Shown in pieces: positions 1 to 10,850 of a DNA stretch of 64,000 bases (position 1 is its first letter; the number at the start of each line of letters is the position of its first letter). Source of the DNA: Mikania micrantha (taxonomy: Eukaryota; Streptophyta; Magnoliopsida; Asterales; Asteraceae); the NCBI GenBank assembly GCA_009363875.1, contig CM018694.1:29149415-29213414 (forward strand). Reading direction: 5' to 3'. The translations under genes were made by a program, and so were the position numbers. Below the pieces are notes generated by a model. The model ran no database searches. It had not been told where the DNA came from and saw nothing but the letters and a program-made list of their open reading frames with translations.

Positions 1-2
1 GT

Positions 3-1706
3 AACCCACTAAAGTTTACGGGTTCTGAGACAGCCACTGGTCTGCTGCAGTGGTTTGAGAGTATGGAAAACACGTTCATCAACAGTGACTGCCCCGAGAA
101 TCTGAAAGTTCGTTATGCCACCAGTGTTTTCCAAAAGAGAGCACTAACTTGGTGGTATGGAGAGAAGCAAACTAGGGGAGTTGATGCTGCCCTAGCACTG
201 TCATGGACTGAGGTCAAGGACTTGATGACCACTGAATTCTGTCCTCGTAGTGAAATGAGAAAACTAGAGACTGAGTTCTGGGAGCTCAAACAAGATAGTG
301 GGGAGAATGTAATCTACAATACCCGCTTCCATGAGTATAGTCTATTGGTACCTCATCTAGTGACACCACTTGAGAGAGCAATCGAGAAGTACATAGGCGG
401 GCTGCCTATGCAGATTAAAGACACTGTCTACGGAAGCAACCCTAAAACACTGGAGGCTGCAATCCGTTTATCTGCAACTTTGACTGATAATCATGTGAAG
501 GATGGAACGCTCATGAGAAAGGGAACCAAGAAGACTGAGGTGAAGGCTGTTGCAAAGGAAACAATAACCGAAGTCAAGACTGAGGCTGCTAGTTCAACGA
601 AAAGCAGCAACAGGAAGCGGAAGACCATGAGTTATGCTGTTACTACTCCTGTCACTCAACAGTCCTCCAATAATTCCACCACCAGGAATTTTGGAGCCAT
701 TTCGCAATGCAATACTTGTAGATATCACCATATGCCTAACTTGTCGCGCCGTGTCTGCAACAACTGTGTCAAGTATGGCCATTTTGCTAATGTTTGTCGG
801 AGTGCACCGCAAGCACAAAGGATGCAACCTGCTCCGCTTGCATTGCCAACTCCGCAAGCACAACCAGTTCAAGCTGCACTCGTTCGCCAGGTACCTGTAC
901 AGGCAAGAGCCTGTTACGAGTGTGGCGAAGTGGGTCATTTCAGAAATCAGTGCCCAAGACTGACGGGAAACAACCAAAGGGTGGCACGAGGCAGAGCGTT
1001 TCAACTGAATGCTCCAGCTGCTCAAGCCAACCAGGATGTGGTCAACGGTACATTTCTGATTAACAACTCTTATGCATCTGTTCTATTTGATTCTGGTGCC
1101 GATAGGAGTTTTGTTTCACATGATTTTGAATATATGCTTGGAATGACACGTACTAAGATAGACAAGCCGTTTAACATAGAGGTGGCGGATGGTAATACTA
1201 TTGATATTAACACTGTTATTATTGGATGTACGATGAACTTAAATGATCACGTTTTCCCAATTGATCTTATACCTATGCAACTTGGTAGCTTCGATGTTAT
1301 CATAGGCATGGATTGGTTAGCCACCCACAAAGCGGAAATTGTCTGTCATGAGAAATATATTCGTATTCCCTTACCTTCGGGTGAAACTTTAAGAGTTTTT
1401 GGGGAAACTTCTAGTAAAGGTCTTAAGCTGATGTCATGCGCTAAATCACACAAGTACCTTAGGAAGAAACGTATAGCATTTTTAGCACACGTTGTGGAGA
1501 AAAAGGAGAAGGGAAAGAGCATTGAAGACGTTCCTGTAATCATAGATTTTCCTGAAGTATTTCCAGACGACTTGCCGAGTCTTCCACCAGAACGTCAAGT
1601 AGAATTTCGAATTGATTTAGTACCTGGTGCGAACCCAGTCGCCAAGTTCCTTATAGACTTGCGCCTTCGGAGTTACAAGAATTGGCGAGCCAATTACAAG
1701 AATTGA
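3..1706 (+). pseudogene. G1 gag-protease, 5' truncated, frameshifted at its end
   Basis: The reading frame is open from base 3; the first ATG inside the window (63) is internal. It encodes the Gag capsid region, a CxxC-HH cysteine cluster, two CCHC zinc knuckles (CNNCVKYGHFANVC near 754-795 and CYECGEVGHFRNQC near 910-955) that bind RNA, and an aspartic protease with the DSGADRSF active site near 1090. It runs on to the protease-RT linker. About 1650 one base is missing relative to G4 (GCCAAG-TTCC against GCCAAAGCTCC), which throws the frame out; the last 18 codons before 1706 are therefore out-of-frame sequence. The first knuckle has Val where G4 has Gly. Confidence 0.9.
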
Positions 1707-2341
1707 CTGATAAAGGATTCATTCGCCCGAGCCATTCGCCATGGGGTGCACCGGTCCTGTTTGTCAAGAAGAAGGACGGGTCATTCCGAATGTGCATCGA
1801 CTACCGCGAGTTGATCAAGTTGACTATTAAGAATCGATATCCCTTGCCGCGCATCGATGATCTTTTCGATCAACTTCAAGGCTCGACATGGTTTTCAAAG
1901 ATCGATCTTAGGTCTGGGTATCATCAACTTCATGTACATGATGGTAATATTCACAAGACGGCTTTCAGAACAAGATATGGTCATTATGAATTTCTGGTAA
2001 TGCCTTTCGGCCTTACCAATGCACCGACGGTTTTCATGGATATCATGAACCGTGTTTGCAGGACATACCTGGATAAATTTGTGATTGTGTTCATTGATGA
2101 TATTTTGATATACTCCAAGAGTAAAGATGAGCACGAGCAACACCTTAAGTTGATTTTGGAGATCTTAAGAAAAGAACAACTATATGCCAAATTCTCCAAG
2201 TGTGAATTCTGGTTTAAGGAAGTTCAATTCTTGGGACACATAGTCAATGAAAAGGGTGTTCACGTGGGTCCTGCGAAGATTGATGCGGTGAAGAACTGGA
2301 GTACACCGAAAACACCAACGGAGATTCGATCGTTTCTTTGA
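1653..2341 (+). pseudogene. G1 reverse transcriptase fragment
   Basis: Continues the polyprotein in the next frame. Visible RT blocks are FIRPSHSPWGAPVLFVKKKD, FRMCIDYREL, the palm FIDDILIYSK (the gypsy form of the YxDD catalytic motif, near 2090-2120) and FLGHIVNEKGVHV. The frame ends at TGA 2339-2341, because about 75 bp present in G4 (the LGLAGYY block) are missing. The deletion ends fall on short CTTTG/CCTTG matches, suggesting microhomology-mediated loss. Confidence 0.88.
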
Positions 2342-4143
2342 CTCAACAGGATAAGCCTTATGAGTGGGGACCAAAGCAAGAAAAGGCATTTCAGACCTTG
2401 AAGCAGAAACTATGTGATGCTCCTGTCTTGACATTTCCTAATGGAAATGAGGATTTTGTAGTTTTTGTGATGCATCCAACCTAGGTCTCGGTTGTGTTCT
2501 CATGAAACGGGGAAAGGTTGTGGTGTATGTATCAAGACAGCTGAAAATTCACTAGAAGAACTACAGTACACATGACTTGGAACTTGGTGCAATCGTGTTT
2601 GCTTTGAAGATATGGAGACATTATCTTTATGGCACAAAGTGTGTAGTCTTTACAGATCACAAGAGTTTGCAACATATTCTCAATCAGAAAGAGCTCAATA
2701 TGAGACAACGGAGATGGGTTGAACTGCTGAACGATTATGACTGTGAAATTCGCTACCATCCTGGCAAAGCAAATGTAGTAGCAGATGCGCTTAGTCGCAA
2801 GAGTCACGTTCAAATCCATAGTGTCCGTGTGCACACTAATCTTCGTAATGATGTTCTCACAGCCCAACAACACTCATTGTATTTAGATAACTTGAAAAAT
2901 GAGATGTCTTGTGGGGCTGAGTTACTATTGGAAACTAAGGATGATGGTTTGATGTATTATTTGAATCGGTTGTGGATGTCGAACCGGGATGATCTTAGGA
3001 TGATGATTATGGATGAAGCTCATAAGTCTCGTTACTCAATCCATCCGGGTGCTGACAAGATGTATCAAGACCTTAGAATCTTGTACTGGTGGCCTGGAAT
3101 GAAGAAGGATATTGCTGAGTATGTGTCTAAGTGCCTTAACTGTGCTAAAGTCAAGGCAGAACATCAGCGACCTTCGGGATTGTTAATACAATCAGAAATA
3201 CCCATGTGGAAGTGGGAGAATATTTCCATGGATTTTATTACCAAACTCCCACGACCTGCAAATAGTAAGGATAGTATTTGGGTGATAATTGATAGACTAA
3301 CCAAGTCGGCTCACTTCTTACTGATACGCGAGACGTACCCTATGCGGAAATTAGCTCGTATCTACGTTGATGAGATCGTTAGCCGACATGGAATTCCCTT
3401 AAGCATAATATCGGATCGTGATGCTCGTTTCACGGCACGATTTTGGGAATCACTTCACGAAGCTTTTGGAACAAGATTGGATCTTAGCATTGCTTATCAT
3501 CCTCAAACGGATGGACAGACGGAGCGAACGATCCAGAATTTGGAAGATATGTTGAGAGCTTGTGTCATTGATTTCGGTGGCAATTGGGATAGCCATCTAC
3601 CATTAGTCGAGTTCTCGTATAACAACAGTTATCATGCGAGCATTGGTATGGCGCTGTTTGAAGCTCTTTATGGAAGAAAATGTCGGTCACCTATTTGTTG
3701 GACTGAGGTCGGCGAATCGCAGATCACTGGTCCCGAGATTATTCAAGAAACGACTGACAAGATTCTCCAGATTCATGACAGTCTGCTAGCTGCTCGCAGT
3801 CGACAGAAGAGTTACGCGGATAAACGACGGAAACCTTTAGAGTTTGAGGTTAATGATATGGTATTACTCAAAGTATCACCTTGTAAAGGAGTGGTACGAT
3901 TTGGGAAGAAGGGAAAGCTTGCTCCAAGATATGTTGGCCCTTTTAAGATCCTCGAACGGATTGGGAAGGTTGCCCACAAGTTGTAACTTCCTCCTGAACT
4001 TAGCAATGTACACCCGACGTTTCATGTTTCCAATTTAAGAAAGTGCTTAGCTGATCAAGATCTTCAGGTACCACTCGATGACAATCGCGTCGATGATACC
4101 ATGCACTTCGTTGAAAAACCAGTCGAGATAATGGATCGTGAGG
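2342..4143 (+). pseudogene. G1 RNase H-integrase fragment
   Basis: The RNase H start (2342-2576) is broken by a 2-base loss near 2465 and a GAG-to-TAG stop near 2553. From 2577 the frame is open to 3986: RNase H C-terminus (FTDHKSLQHIL), integrase zinc-binding HHCC region (HPGADKMYQDLR ... CLNCAKVK, about 3040-3150), catalytic core with MDFITKLP, SDRDARF and TERTIQNLEDML, then the GPY-like region (RYVGPFKILERIG). A GAA-to-TAA stop at 3984-3986 ends it. The frame continues in degenerate form to about 4143, where similarity to pol stops abruptly. The chromodomain seen in G3 and G4 is lost. Confidence 0.88.
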
Positions 4144-4604
4144 TTAAAAACCGAGCGTTTTTATAATTTTTATCGCGATAAAAACGAGACCAAGCACGTG
4201 GGGACGGAACGCGATATAAGAAAGAAGAGTTACACCTTCTTCCTCATTTCTCAAACCCTTACTCTCTCTCTAGAACAAACTCCCGTCACCATTTTCTCTC
4301 TCCAACTTCTCTTTAAAAGAACTCCCTCGTTTCTCGACGGATTTTCAAGATCTAGGTGTCCAGACGACCGCGTGATCGAGGGGAACAAGAAGATACGAAG
4401 AAATCCTGCGTTGGGACTACATTTCGAGGTAAATCTGAGGTTTTATTTTCGGTCAGGTGGTAGATCACAAACCCTTAGCTTACTGATGTTATAACCAATC
4501 TAAGAACTTGTAAAACATTAAATCGAGTTAGTATAAACCTAAGGAAACCATAGTTGAGCCTGCGAAAGTTGAAAACTTGAAAGTGGTGATGGTGAGCAGC
4601 CATG

Positions 4605-5030
4605 GAAGGCCAGGTTCGCGACTGGCCGAACCTCATGCAGGTCGGCGAACATTCAAGGGCAACCTGGGCCGAACCTTCTGCCACAATTGAACCCACGAAC
4701 CTTTTCTTTTCTGTTGGCCGAACCTTCTTCCCCCTCCATAGTCACGAACCTGTTCCCGCTAACCTCCACGAACCCTAGCTGCGAACCTGGTGACAGCCGA
4801 GCCTAAGTGGCCGAACCCCTATGCGGCGAACCATAATGCTTCCCACGAACCTACGACCAGGTGTTAGCCGAACCTAGGGTTTTCTTGACTCAGCCGAACC
4901 TTAGTCTTCACACGAACCCTTGGCTGCGAACCTTAGGCCAACGAACCTATGGGTTGGCTGAAAACAACCTACAACCGGAGAACCTCTAGTGTTGGCCGAA
5001 CCTAAGGGTAAACCGGCTATAGGTTCGCTG
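4605..5030 (+). repeat. CGAACC motif cluster in G1 LTR
   Basis: Several dozen degenerate copies of (C)CGAACC(C/T), spaced about 10-25 bp without a fixed period, ending in the inverse motif at TATAGGTTCGCTGG. The same arrangement occurs in G3, G4 and G5. Confidence 0.85.
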
Positions 5031-5842
5031 GAAATTATGCTAAGAAAACCAAGAATGTCGAACAAGGGTAAAGGGGGAAACAAAGAGCATGGGAAACCAT
5101 TGATAAAAAAGCATGCATGAATGTTATAAAGGATTACCACCTTTTCTCTCTCTAAACTCTAAGTTTTAGAAACTATGGGTTATGAGTATTGAAAAACACT
5201 TTTATGTAAATGAATTAAGTATGATCAATTAAACAAAAAATTTGATTTTAATAAACTTAAGATATGGGGGTCAATATAAATAGGTATGCATTCCTGTGTA
5301 TTTATGCGTATAATAATGGTTATCACTTTTTACATACACATATCTATGGGGCCATACATGAGACATTATAAATAGTTATTATAGTTAAATAGTTAAGATT
5401 AACAAGTCTAAACTATATCATAATGATGAGTATTTTGAAAATGTTGAGTAATTCGTTCTAACTTAGATTGAATAAACTAAGTTAATGAAACACCTTACGA
5501 TTTAAAGTAAACACTCACGAACACTTAATTTCACTGAAATACATACACTCATGATTATGAAATACACGATAATTACAGATTTCTAAGTTGCTTCTGATTT
5601 TGTACGCGAGCGCGCTTTCTACGAAAAACACTGATTCTAAGGACTCAGGTGAGTTCTCATAACCACCTTTTTAAAACTGTTTTTGTTTTTAAACTCGGAG
5701 GTGGAACATCTATACCAATATTTAAAATATTATTTGATAACACATGGGTGACACCTGGATTATCAGTATAATATTCATATTATTGAATTATTATTGATGG
5801 TGAATTGTTATGATTGATTGCATATTCCGTGAGTCATTGTTG

Positions 5843-6060
5843 ATACAGTTGACTTCGGTCCTCCGCGATGATTGAATTGCCGTTGATTGAGTTGACCAAG
5901 GTCCTCCGCTGTGATTCCACTGTTGGTTGAGTTGACTGCGGTCCTCCGCAGTGCACGTATTGACACTTATACTATTGAGGAATATCGTTGGTTGAGTTGA
6001 CTGCGGTCCTCCGCGATGATTCCGCCGTTGATTGAGTTGACTGAGGTCCTCCGCGGTAAC
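5843..6060 (+). repeat. Minisatellite with GGTCCTCCGC core in G1 LTR
   Basis: Five imperfect units of roughly 45-60 bp, each containing GAGTTGAC..GGTCCTCCGC (about 5848, 5900, 5936, 5996, 6037). The equivalent place in the G4 LTR (37250-37480) has a different degenerate unit around CTTYGGTTAATTGC, so this LTR segment evolves by local repeat turnover. Confidence 0.75.
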
Positions 6061-6638
6061 TTATATTGTGATAATATTGATGAACGATGATTATTGACTT
6101 GTTGTGTGTATGGTTGAGTTTGGTTGATTATACTTGGATGTTTATTTGAGATTACTTGAATTATGTGATTGTTGTGTTTGTGTTGAGATTTGGCAGAACT
6201 GGACTATCTTACAGGTGCACATGTGTATTTTCCTTTAAAAACCATAAAATTTGTTAAACACTTGTAAACATTTCTAAAACATAAAAACTTATGATTACTC
6301 ACCAACTATTTCGTAGTTGATACTTGATTTTTCTACATGTTTCAGGAAATGAGGAGAAGTAAGTAGAGCAGGATAGCTCTACATCTTTTGGGGACATCAT
6401 CACTTAGGTTCTTGGACTTAGCTAAAATAACTGAAATTCTAATGACTAGAATTTAGTTAGTTAGCTAAATCTTTTGTGTATTTGATGTAACTAATTCATG
6501 ATGAACACGATTTTTGATGTAATTAATTTGGTTGATTAATTGTTATGTGATTATTAAATTAGATGCCCACGAGCTTATGAACAATCTACACATCCCTCGT
6601 GGCATCCCGACGTTTCCGCCATCGGTCGGGGTGTTACA

Positions 6639-7297
6639 AACTTGGAGCCCGGAAGCAATCCGGTTCCTATGTAGATCTGCTCGACAGCCTCTGGAATAGT
6701 GTGGAATCCTATTCCAGGGTTTTCCAATCGAAACCAACAGGTCCCGTGGTGATTCGAAGGTGAGGAATGAACGTTTGGATCAAGATCGAAGCCCACGGGG
6801 TTAGAATCGATGTTGGACAGGGAAGAACCGCTCAAAACCCTAAGGGTTTGACACTGGAGTGCTCTGGGAAGAGAGGAATCTCGAAAAAGTTAGGTTCGAA
6901 TATGTTTGAACAAGTATTTATAGACTGTACTCATTCGGCCGAATGAGTGGCCGAAGCAACTCATTCGGCGAATGGCTCAGCCGAATGAGCTTGGTCAACC
7001 AAATGAGTCATGCGGATGACTCATTCGTTCGCCCTAGACATTCACTAGGCGTTCATTCAACCGAATGACCTCATTCTTAGGGTCATTCGCACGAATGGGT
7101 CTATAAGACATATATAATCAAATTAAACATAGTCAAACACAAATAAACTTGAATAAACATTTAGAAAACAATGTAGAATAAGTGATCTCATTAATAACAT
7201 AAACTTTATACATCAAAGATCATACAAAGCTGAACTAGGGACGTTTAATGCACTAACAGTGTTCGATTTTGATCAAAACGTTGACTCTGCATCATCG
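6639..7297 (-). repeat. Rearranged patch: minus-strand promoter-like sequence and inverted repeat arm
   Basis: No intact gene. Read on the minus strand there is a run of CATTCGG/CCGAATG motifs (6935-7095), then TATAAATACTTG (6915-6926), a CT-rich leader and a segment (6756 down to 6648) that matches 7303-7411 in inverted orientation. This looks like an LTR or leader end from an unidentified element. The short ORFs here do not match anything I recognise. From 7100 to 7297 I see only AT-rich sequence. Confidence 0.5.
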
Positions 7298-7299
7298 GA

Positions 7300-8037
7300 T
7301 TGCCACGGGGCTTGGTGATTTCGATTGAAAAACCCTCGAATAGAATTCCACACTATTCGAGGGCCTGCCGAGCAGAATCCGCAAGGAACCGAGTGGTTTC
7401 CAAGGTCCTACACATTTGCTGGAGCTATGATAGTGAGAAGCAGTTGTATGTGGTAAAGAGGTTTAACAGGAAGTTGGAGTATTTCAGAAGGCCTTAAGAT
7501 TTCTCCTCCTTACCCAAGATCGATCTGCGGAGCATCAACAATGAAGTATTCAAGAATGTCTCCATGGTTAACCAGGCACATCCGTTCGCAAAGTTTTTGA
7601 AAGATCAGTGCGACAAAGATTTTACATTAATGAAACATGTTCAGGGGAGGATTCTCAGACATAAATACATTCTAGATCCGATCAAGATGGAACCATGGAT
7701 CTATACAAAGTATCCACCCCCAAAAATGAAGAAGTATGTTCTGGTACATATGAGAGTTGCTAATGACACGCTTAGGGATTTCAAATTCTGGTATTTTGAT
7801 AAGCTGACTTATGGAAATGTCATAGTTCGATACTCTGAAAATATATTCATTCTAGAACCGATGGATTTACTCAAGTTTGGTAAGACTAACATGACCGTAT
7901 TATTTCAGAACCCTATCAGAGTGGCTGGTGGGTACGATCAGGAGGCCAAACCTCTCGCGAAGGCAATTGCTTTGGAAATTACTCACAACTTGTATGCCGA
8001 TGCTAGATCGTTCAAGAAGACGCTTCACATTGATTGA
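7300..8037 (+). pseudogene. C1: extra ORF at the 3' end of a copia-like element
   Basis: One frame runs from 7300 to the TGA at 8035-8037 with a single in-frame TAA at 7495-7497; the clean part is 7564-8037 (157 residues). I do not recognise a named domain. It is basic and rich in aromatic residues, with blocks such as WSYDSEKQLYVV, KFWYFDKLTYGNVIVRYSE and ILEPMDLLKFGK, and no signal peptide or membrane span. Its place is telling: it stops 10 bp before a polypurine tract and a copia-type LTR, where canonical copia elements have only the RNase H end. It is therefore probably an accessory 3' ORF of this copia family. The sequence 5' of it is lost. Confidence 0.6.
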
Positions 8038-8047
8038 TTTTACCAGT

Positions 8048-8390
8048 CTAGGGGAGTTTGTAAGGCCTAGTTATAGATGAAGACTAACAAAATCAAGCCC
8101 AGATCCAAGCTGAAGTTCGTGTACATTAGTTTTCGTGTACTTTACTATTTCGTGTACTTTAGATTTCGTGTACTCCTAGACTAGTACAAATAGACGCATA
8201 GTATACTTGTCTGGGGTCGAATCCCAAGGTAGTGCTTCTAGACGTATCAAACACTCCATGTAAATGTTCACGAATTTATCAATACAAATTGCTTTATTTA
8301 TCTTGTATGTTGGATTCCGCATATTCTAAAAGTTATTTGATGATGTTAGTTGGTGTAAAGTTGAGATTTTGATCAGCTTTGAGACCTACA
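8048..8390 (+). repeat. C1 polypurine tract and 3' LTR (LTR 8059-8390)
   Basis: The tract CTAGGGGAGTT (8048-8058) precedes an LTR that starts TGTAAGGCC and ends GAGACCTACA. It aligns along its length with the C2 5' LTR at 21315-21683 (shared GAAGACTRACAAAATCAA, CGTGTACTCCTAGA, ATAGACG, ATTCCGCA blocks). Three tandem-like TTTCGTGTACTTTA units lie at 8130-8178. Confidence 0.82.
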
Positions 8391-9337
8391 TTTTATGACT
8401 AAAATAATTAATTTTTTAAAGTAAACTATTGTATAAAACTTGTTTGTTTTTAAATTCATATCGATGGCTTAGTTCTCATTTGGTGACTTTATAGTCCGGT
8501 TGACGGAATTTTTTAATAATTCGAACTGCTAAAATAGTTCGTTTAATATAGTTACTCTTATTGTCTTCATTAATTGTATGTGAGATGAGATGGTTTAGTT
8601 AATTAAAATAATGAATTAAGAAAAATACCCAAAAAAAGACAAATGGAGTTTTAGTAAATTAATATTTGTATTGGCAAAAAACATTGTAACATTAAAAGAT
8701 AATACATGCTTAAAAATATGTAAAAGACAAAATAATTATGTCTTTAAAACAATTAGTCATAGAGTGTATATATTAGTTTAAAGACATAATGTTTGAAATT
8801 TTTAATCAAAAAAACATAATTAATAAAACTGTAAATGATCATTAAGTATGTTAAATATGAACTAAATATTGAAAACAACTATTTTAATTATCATAATTAA
8901 TAAAAAAGTGTGAATGATTATTGGTTTATTAATCATACAAGCAAACCCGTAATCAACAAACTATATATTTTTACATAATAAATACATATAAATGTTAATA
9001 ACTAAAATTTAAAATTTTTGAATAATGTATCTTGATAATTATATTTAGTTAAATTGTTATTATTAAAAATAATTAAATATTTGAATATGAGATTTGAAAA
9101 TTTTGAGTTTCAAAATTATTGATCAAAAATAGAAAGTTTTTTATAATATCATTGTATTTTCATTAACATTTAAAGAAAATTTGACTTAATTTATTTACCT
9201 AATTTAAAGCTTGACTTAATCTATCTATACTAATAAATCAAAATAAATATGACACATGTCACTTTTGTATACCATTCTTATAAAATTTTTCACTCATATC
9301 TCTCTTATTAAATCCATTCATATTCAATAATAATAAT
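8391..9337. other. AT-rich intergenic DNA, no gene seen
   Basis: Highly AT-rich, with no ORF of note and no recognised repeat except TCTATACTAATAAATC at about 9228. That string resembles a Helitron 5' terminus and is followed by a GACACATGTCAC palindrome. The Helitron reading is weak. Confidence 0.5.
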
Positions 9338-10113
9338 TGTGACAACCAGTACCTGATCGTCCGGCAAGTCCGTACGGTACGTGTACTTTCACTATTTACA
9401 ATGTGTAAATAGTTGTGTGATAACAGAACTCAGAAAACAAACAATAGTTGTATGTGTTTAAATGAAATTTTAAATACAGTAAATACAACAACTCATGGCG
9501 AACAACAGTTGTACGTGTTTAAGTGAAAACTTAAATACAGTAAATACAACAACTCATGAGAAACAACAGTGTGCAAATTAACAAATGACAAGAACATATC
9601 GGTTGCGATCTGATATCCACAGATGACAGAAATCAGATGGCCGACAACTCGGTGCAAAAACAATGTGAATTCAATGTTAACAATGTGAAAACAGGCAAAT
9701 TAGTTGAGTCCTTCAGTGAGTAAACAGAATTCAAAACATAAGTTCAGAATCGTTTCAGAATGACCAACTGATAGTGTGTTTGCATGGGTGACGATTCACA
9801 CAAACATATCCGTGATTTAAAGTTCTGAATGATAACTGAAAAGTAGAAAACAACAATCAGAAAGTGAAACCCTTGTCGTGTTTGTTTGGGTGACGATTCG
9901 AACGAATGCGCGCGAAGGTGACGCGATCTGACAAAACCTTTAAAATAAACGTTTTTGATAAAATAAATTAAGAAAATAAATTTAGAAGATTTATTAGGAA
10001 TCACAACCTAAAAATAAAACCCTTTTATTTAAATACGTAAAATACGCGTGTTATGCGCCGGAAACGTAACGAAATTTAAAACCAAGAAAACGGAACGAAC
10101 CCGAATACCCACG

Positions 10114-10180
10114 GGGTATATAAAGCCTAAATGAGGCCATCTACCTCATTTATTTCACCAACACACACTCTCTCTCTCTC
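10114..10180 (+). promoter_or_regulatory. LTR promoter: TATA box and CT-rich start region
   Basis: GGTATATAAAG (10115-10125) followed about 35 bp on by CACACTCTCTCTCTCTC, a usual plant TATA and pyrimidine-patch layout. The equivalent in G3 is GTATAAAAACC at 25919. Confidence 0.7.
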
Positions 10181-10529
10181 TACCTCCATTTCCGGCTCAC
10201 ATCTCTCTCTCTATAGATTTCAAACCTTCAAACACCAAGAATTCACTCATTTCTTGACCAAATCACTCCATCTTGGTGTCCAATATAAGCCCTCAATCTC
10301 CTGTACACGAAAGTACAAAGGATCTGAAGAGAAACCAACCAAAACCGAGGTAAAAATGAGCTGCAAGGTTATGAAAATTAGGGTTTTCACCCTTTGTTCA
10401 AACTCCTCACCAAAAACCGGTTTTAAGTCACCTAAAAACCTTAGGACCTACATTAAACTACTCCTAAATGAGAGGGATACTTGAGTGGGCTCAGGGTTCG
10501 TCCAACAAACCAGAAACCAGAGGACCTAG

Positions 10530-10850
10530 ATGGTGGGGTCGTGGTGGCCGAATGGTGTCACCCAGCCCGACCGAAAGGCCAAGGGCCGAATGAGGCTGCA
10601 CCAAAGTTGGATGGCCGAAAGACTATGATCGAAAAAGGGAGGGATGGCGACTGAATGGTGGAACCATTCGCATGATTTTTTTCAGTCGGCTAACATCACT
10701 CATTCGCAGAGATATGCTATTCGGCCTCTTCATTCGCGAGTAGCTCCATTCGGCTAAGACATGGGCGCATGTGCTTATTCGTTCGGCCTAAACCTATTCA
10801 TTTGGTCATTATCATTCGGCCGACGTTTTCTTAATCGGCCTACATGTTCT
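10530..10850 (+). repeat. CGAATG/CATTCG motif cluster in the solo LTR
   Basis: About twenty degenerate GGCCGAATG or CATTCGGC copies in both orientations, in the same position after the leader donor site as the CGAACC clusters of G1, G3, G4 and G5. The motif has changed while the arrangement is kept. Confidence 0.75.

Larger units (their letters stand above)
1..6638 (+). mobile_element. G1: partial gypsy (chromodomain lineage) LTR retrotransposon
   Basis: Right-hand part of a Ty3/gypsy element cut by the window edge. It holds gag, protease, reverse transcriptase, RNase H and integrase remnants in order, then an LTR remnant ending TGTTACA at 6638. It is closely related to G4 (34626-47821): base 1 corresponds to about 39877 in G4, so roughly 65 gag codons lie off the left edge. 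The junction at about 4143 joins the coding region directly to mid-LTR sequence, so the polypurine tract, the chromodomain and about 1.1 kb of U3 are missing. With several frame lesions, the copy is dead. Confidence 0.93.
4144..6638 (+). repeat. G1 3' LTR, lacking its U3 part
   Basis: Matches the G4 LTR from about 35700 onward and ends CGGTCGGGGTGTTACA like it. The left 1.1 kb is deleted. The breakpoint lies in a shared TAAAAACCGA-type stretch, so illegitimate recombination at microhomology is likely. What remains includes a CT-rich leader (4225-4330), a donor-like GAG|GTAAAT (GT at 4429), the CGAACC cluster, a second donor-like CAG|GTGAGT (GT at 5649) and an acceptor-like TTTCAG ending at 6345. 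The bases after the LTR are AACTT; the matching target duplication is outside the window. Confidence 0.88.

Noticed and set aside
594..1063. ORFs on both strands over the G1 zinc-knuckle region
   Set aside because: They overlap the real Gag frame, have no domain of their own, and recur as shadows at the same place in G4.
10131..10484. 117-residue ORF in the solo LTR
   Set aside because: Covers the CT-rich leader and donor region; composition is Ser/Thr-rich low complexity and no other LTR keeps the frame.
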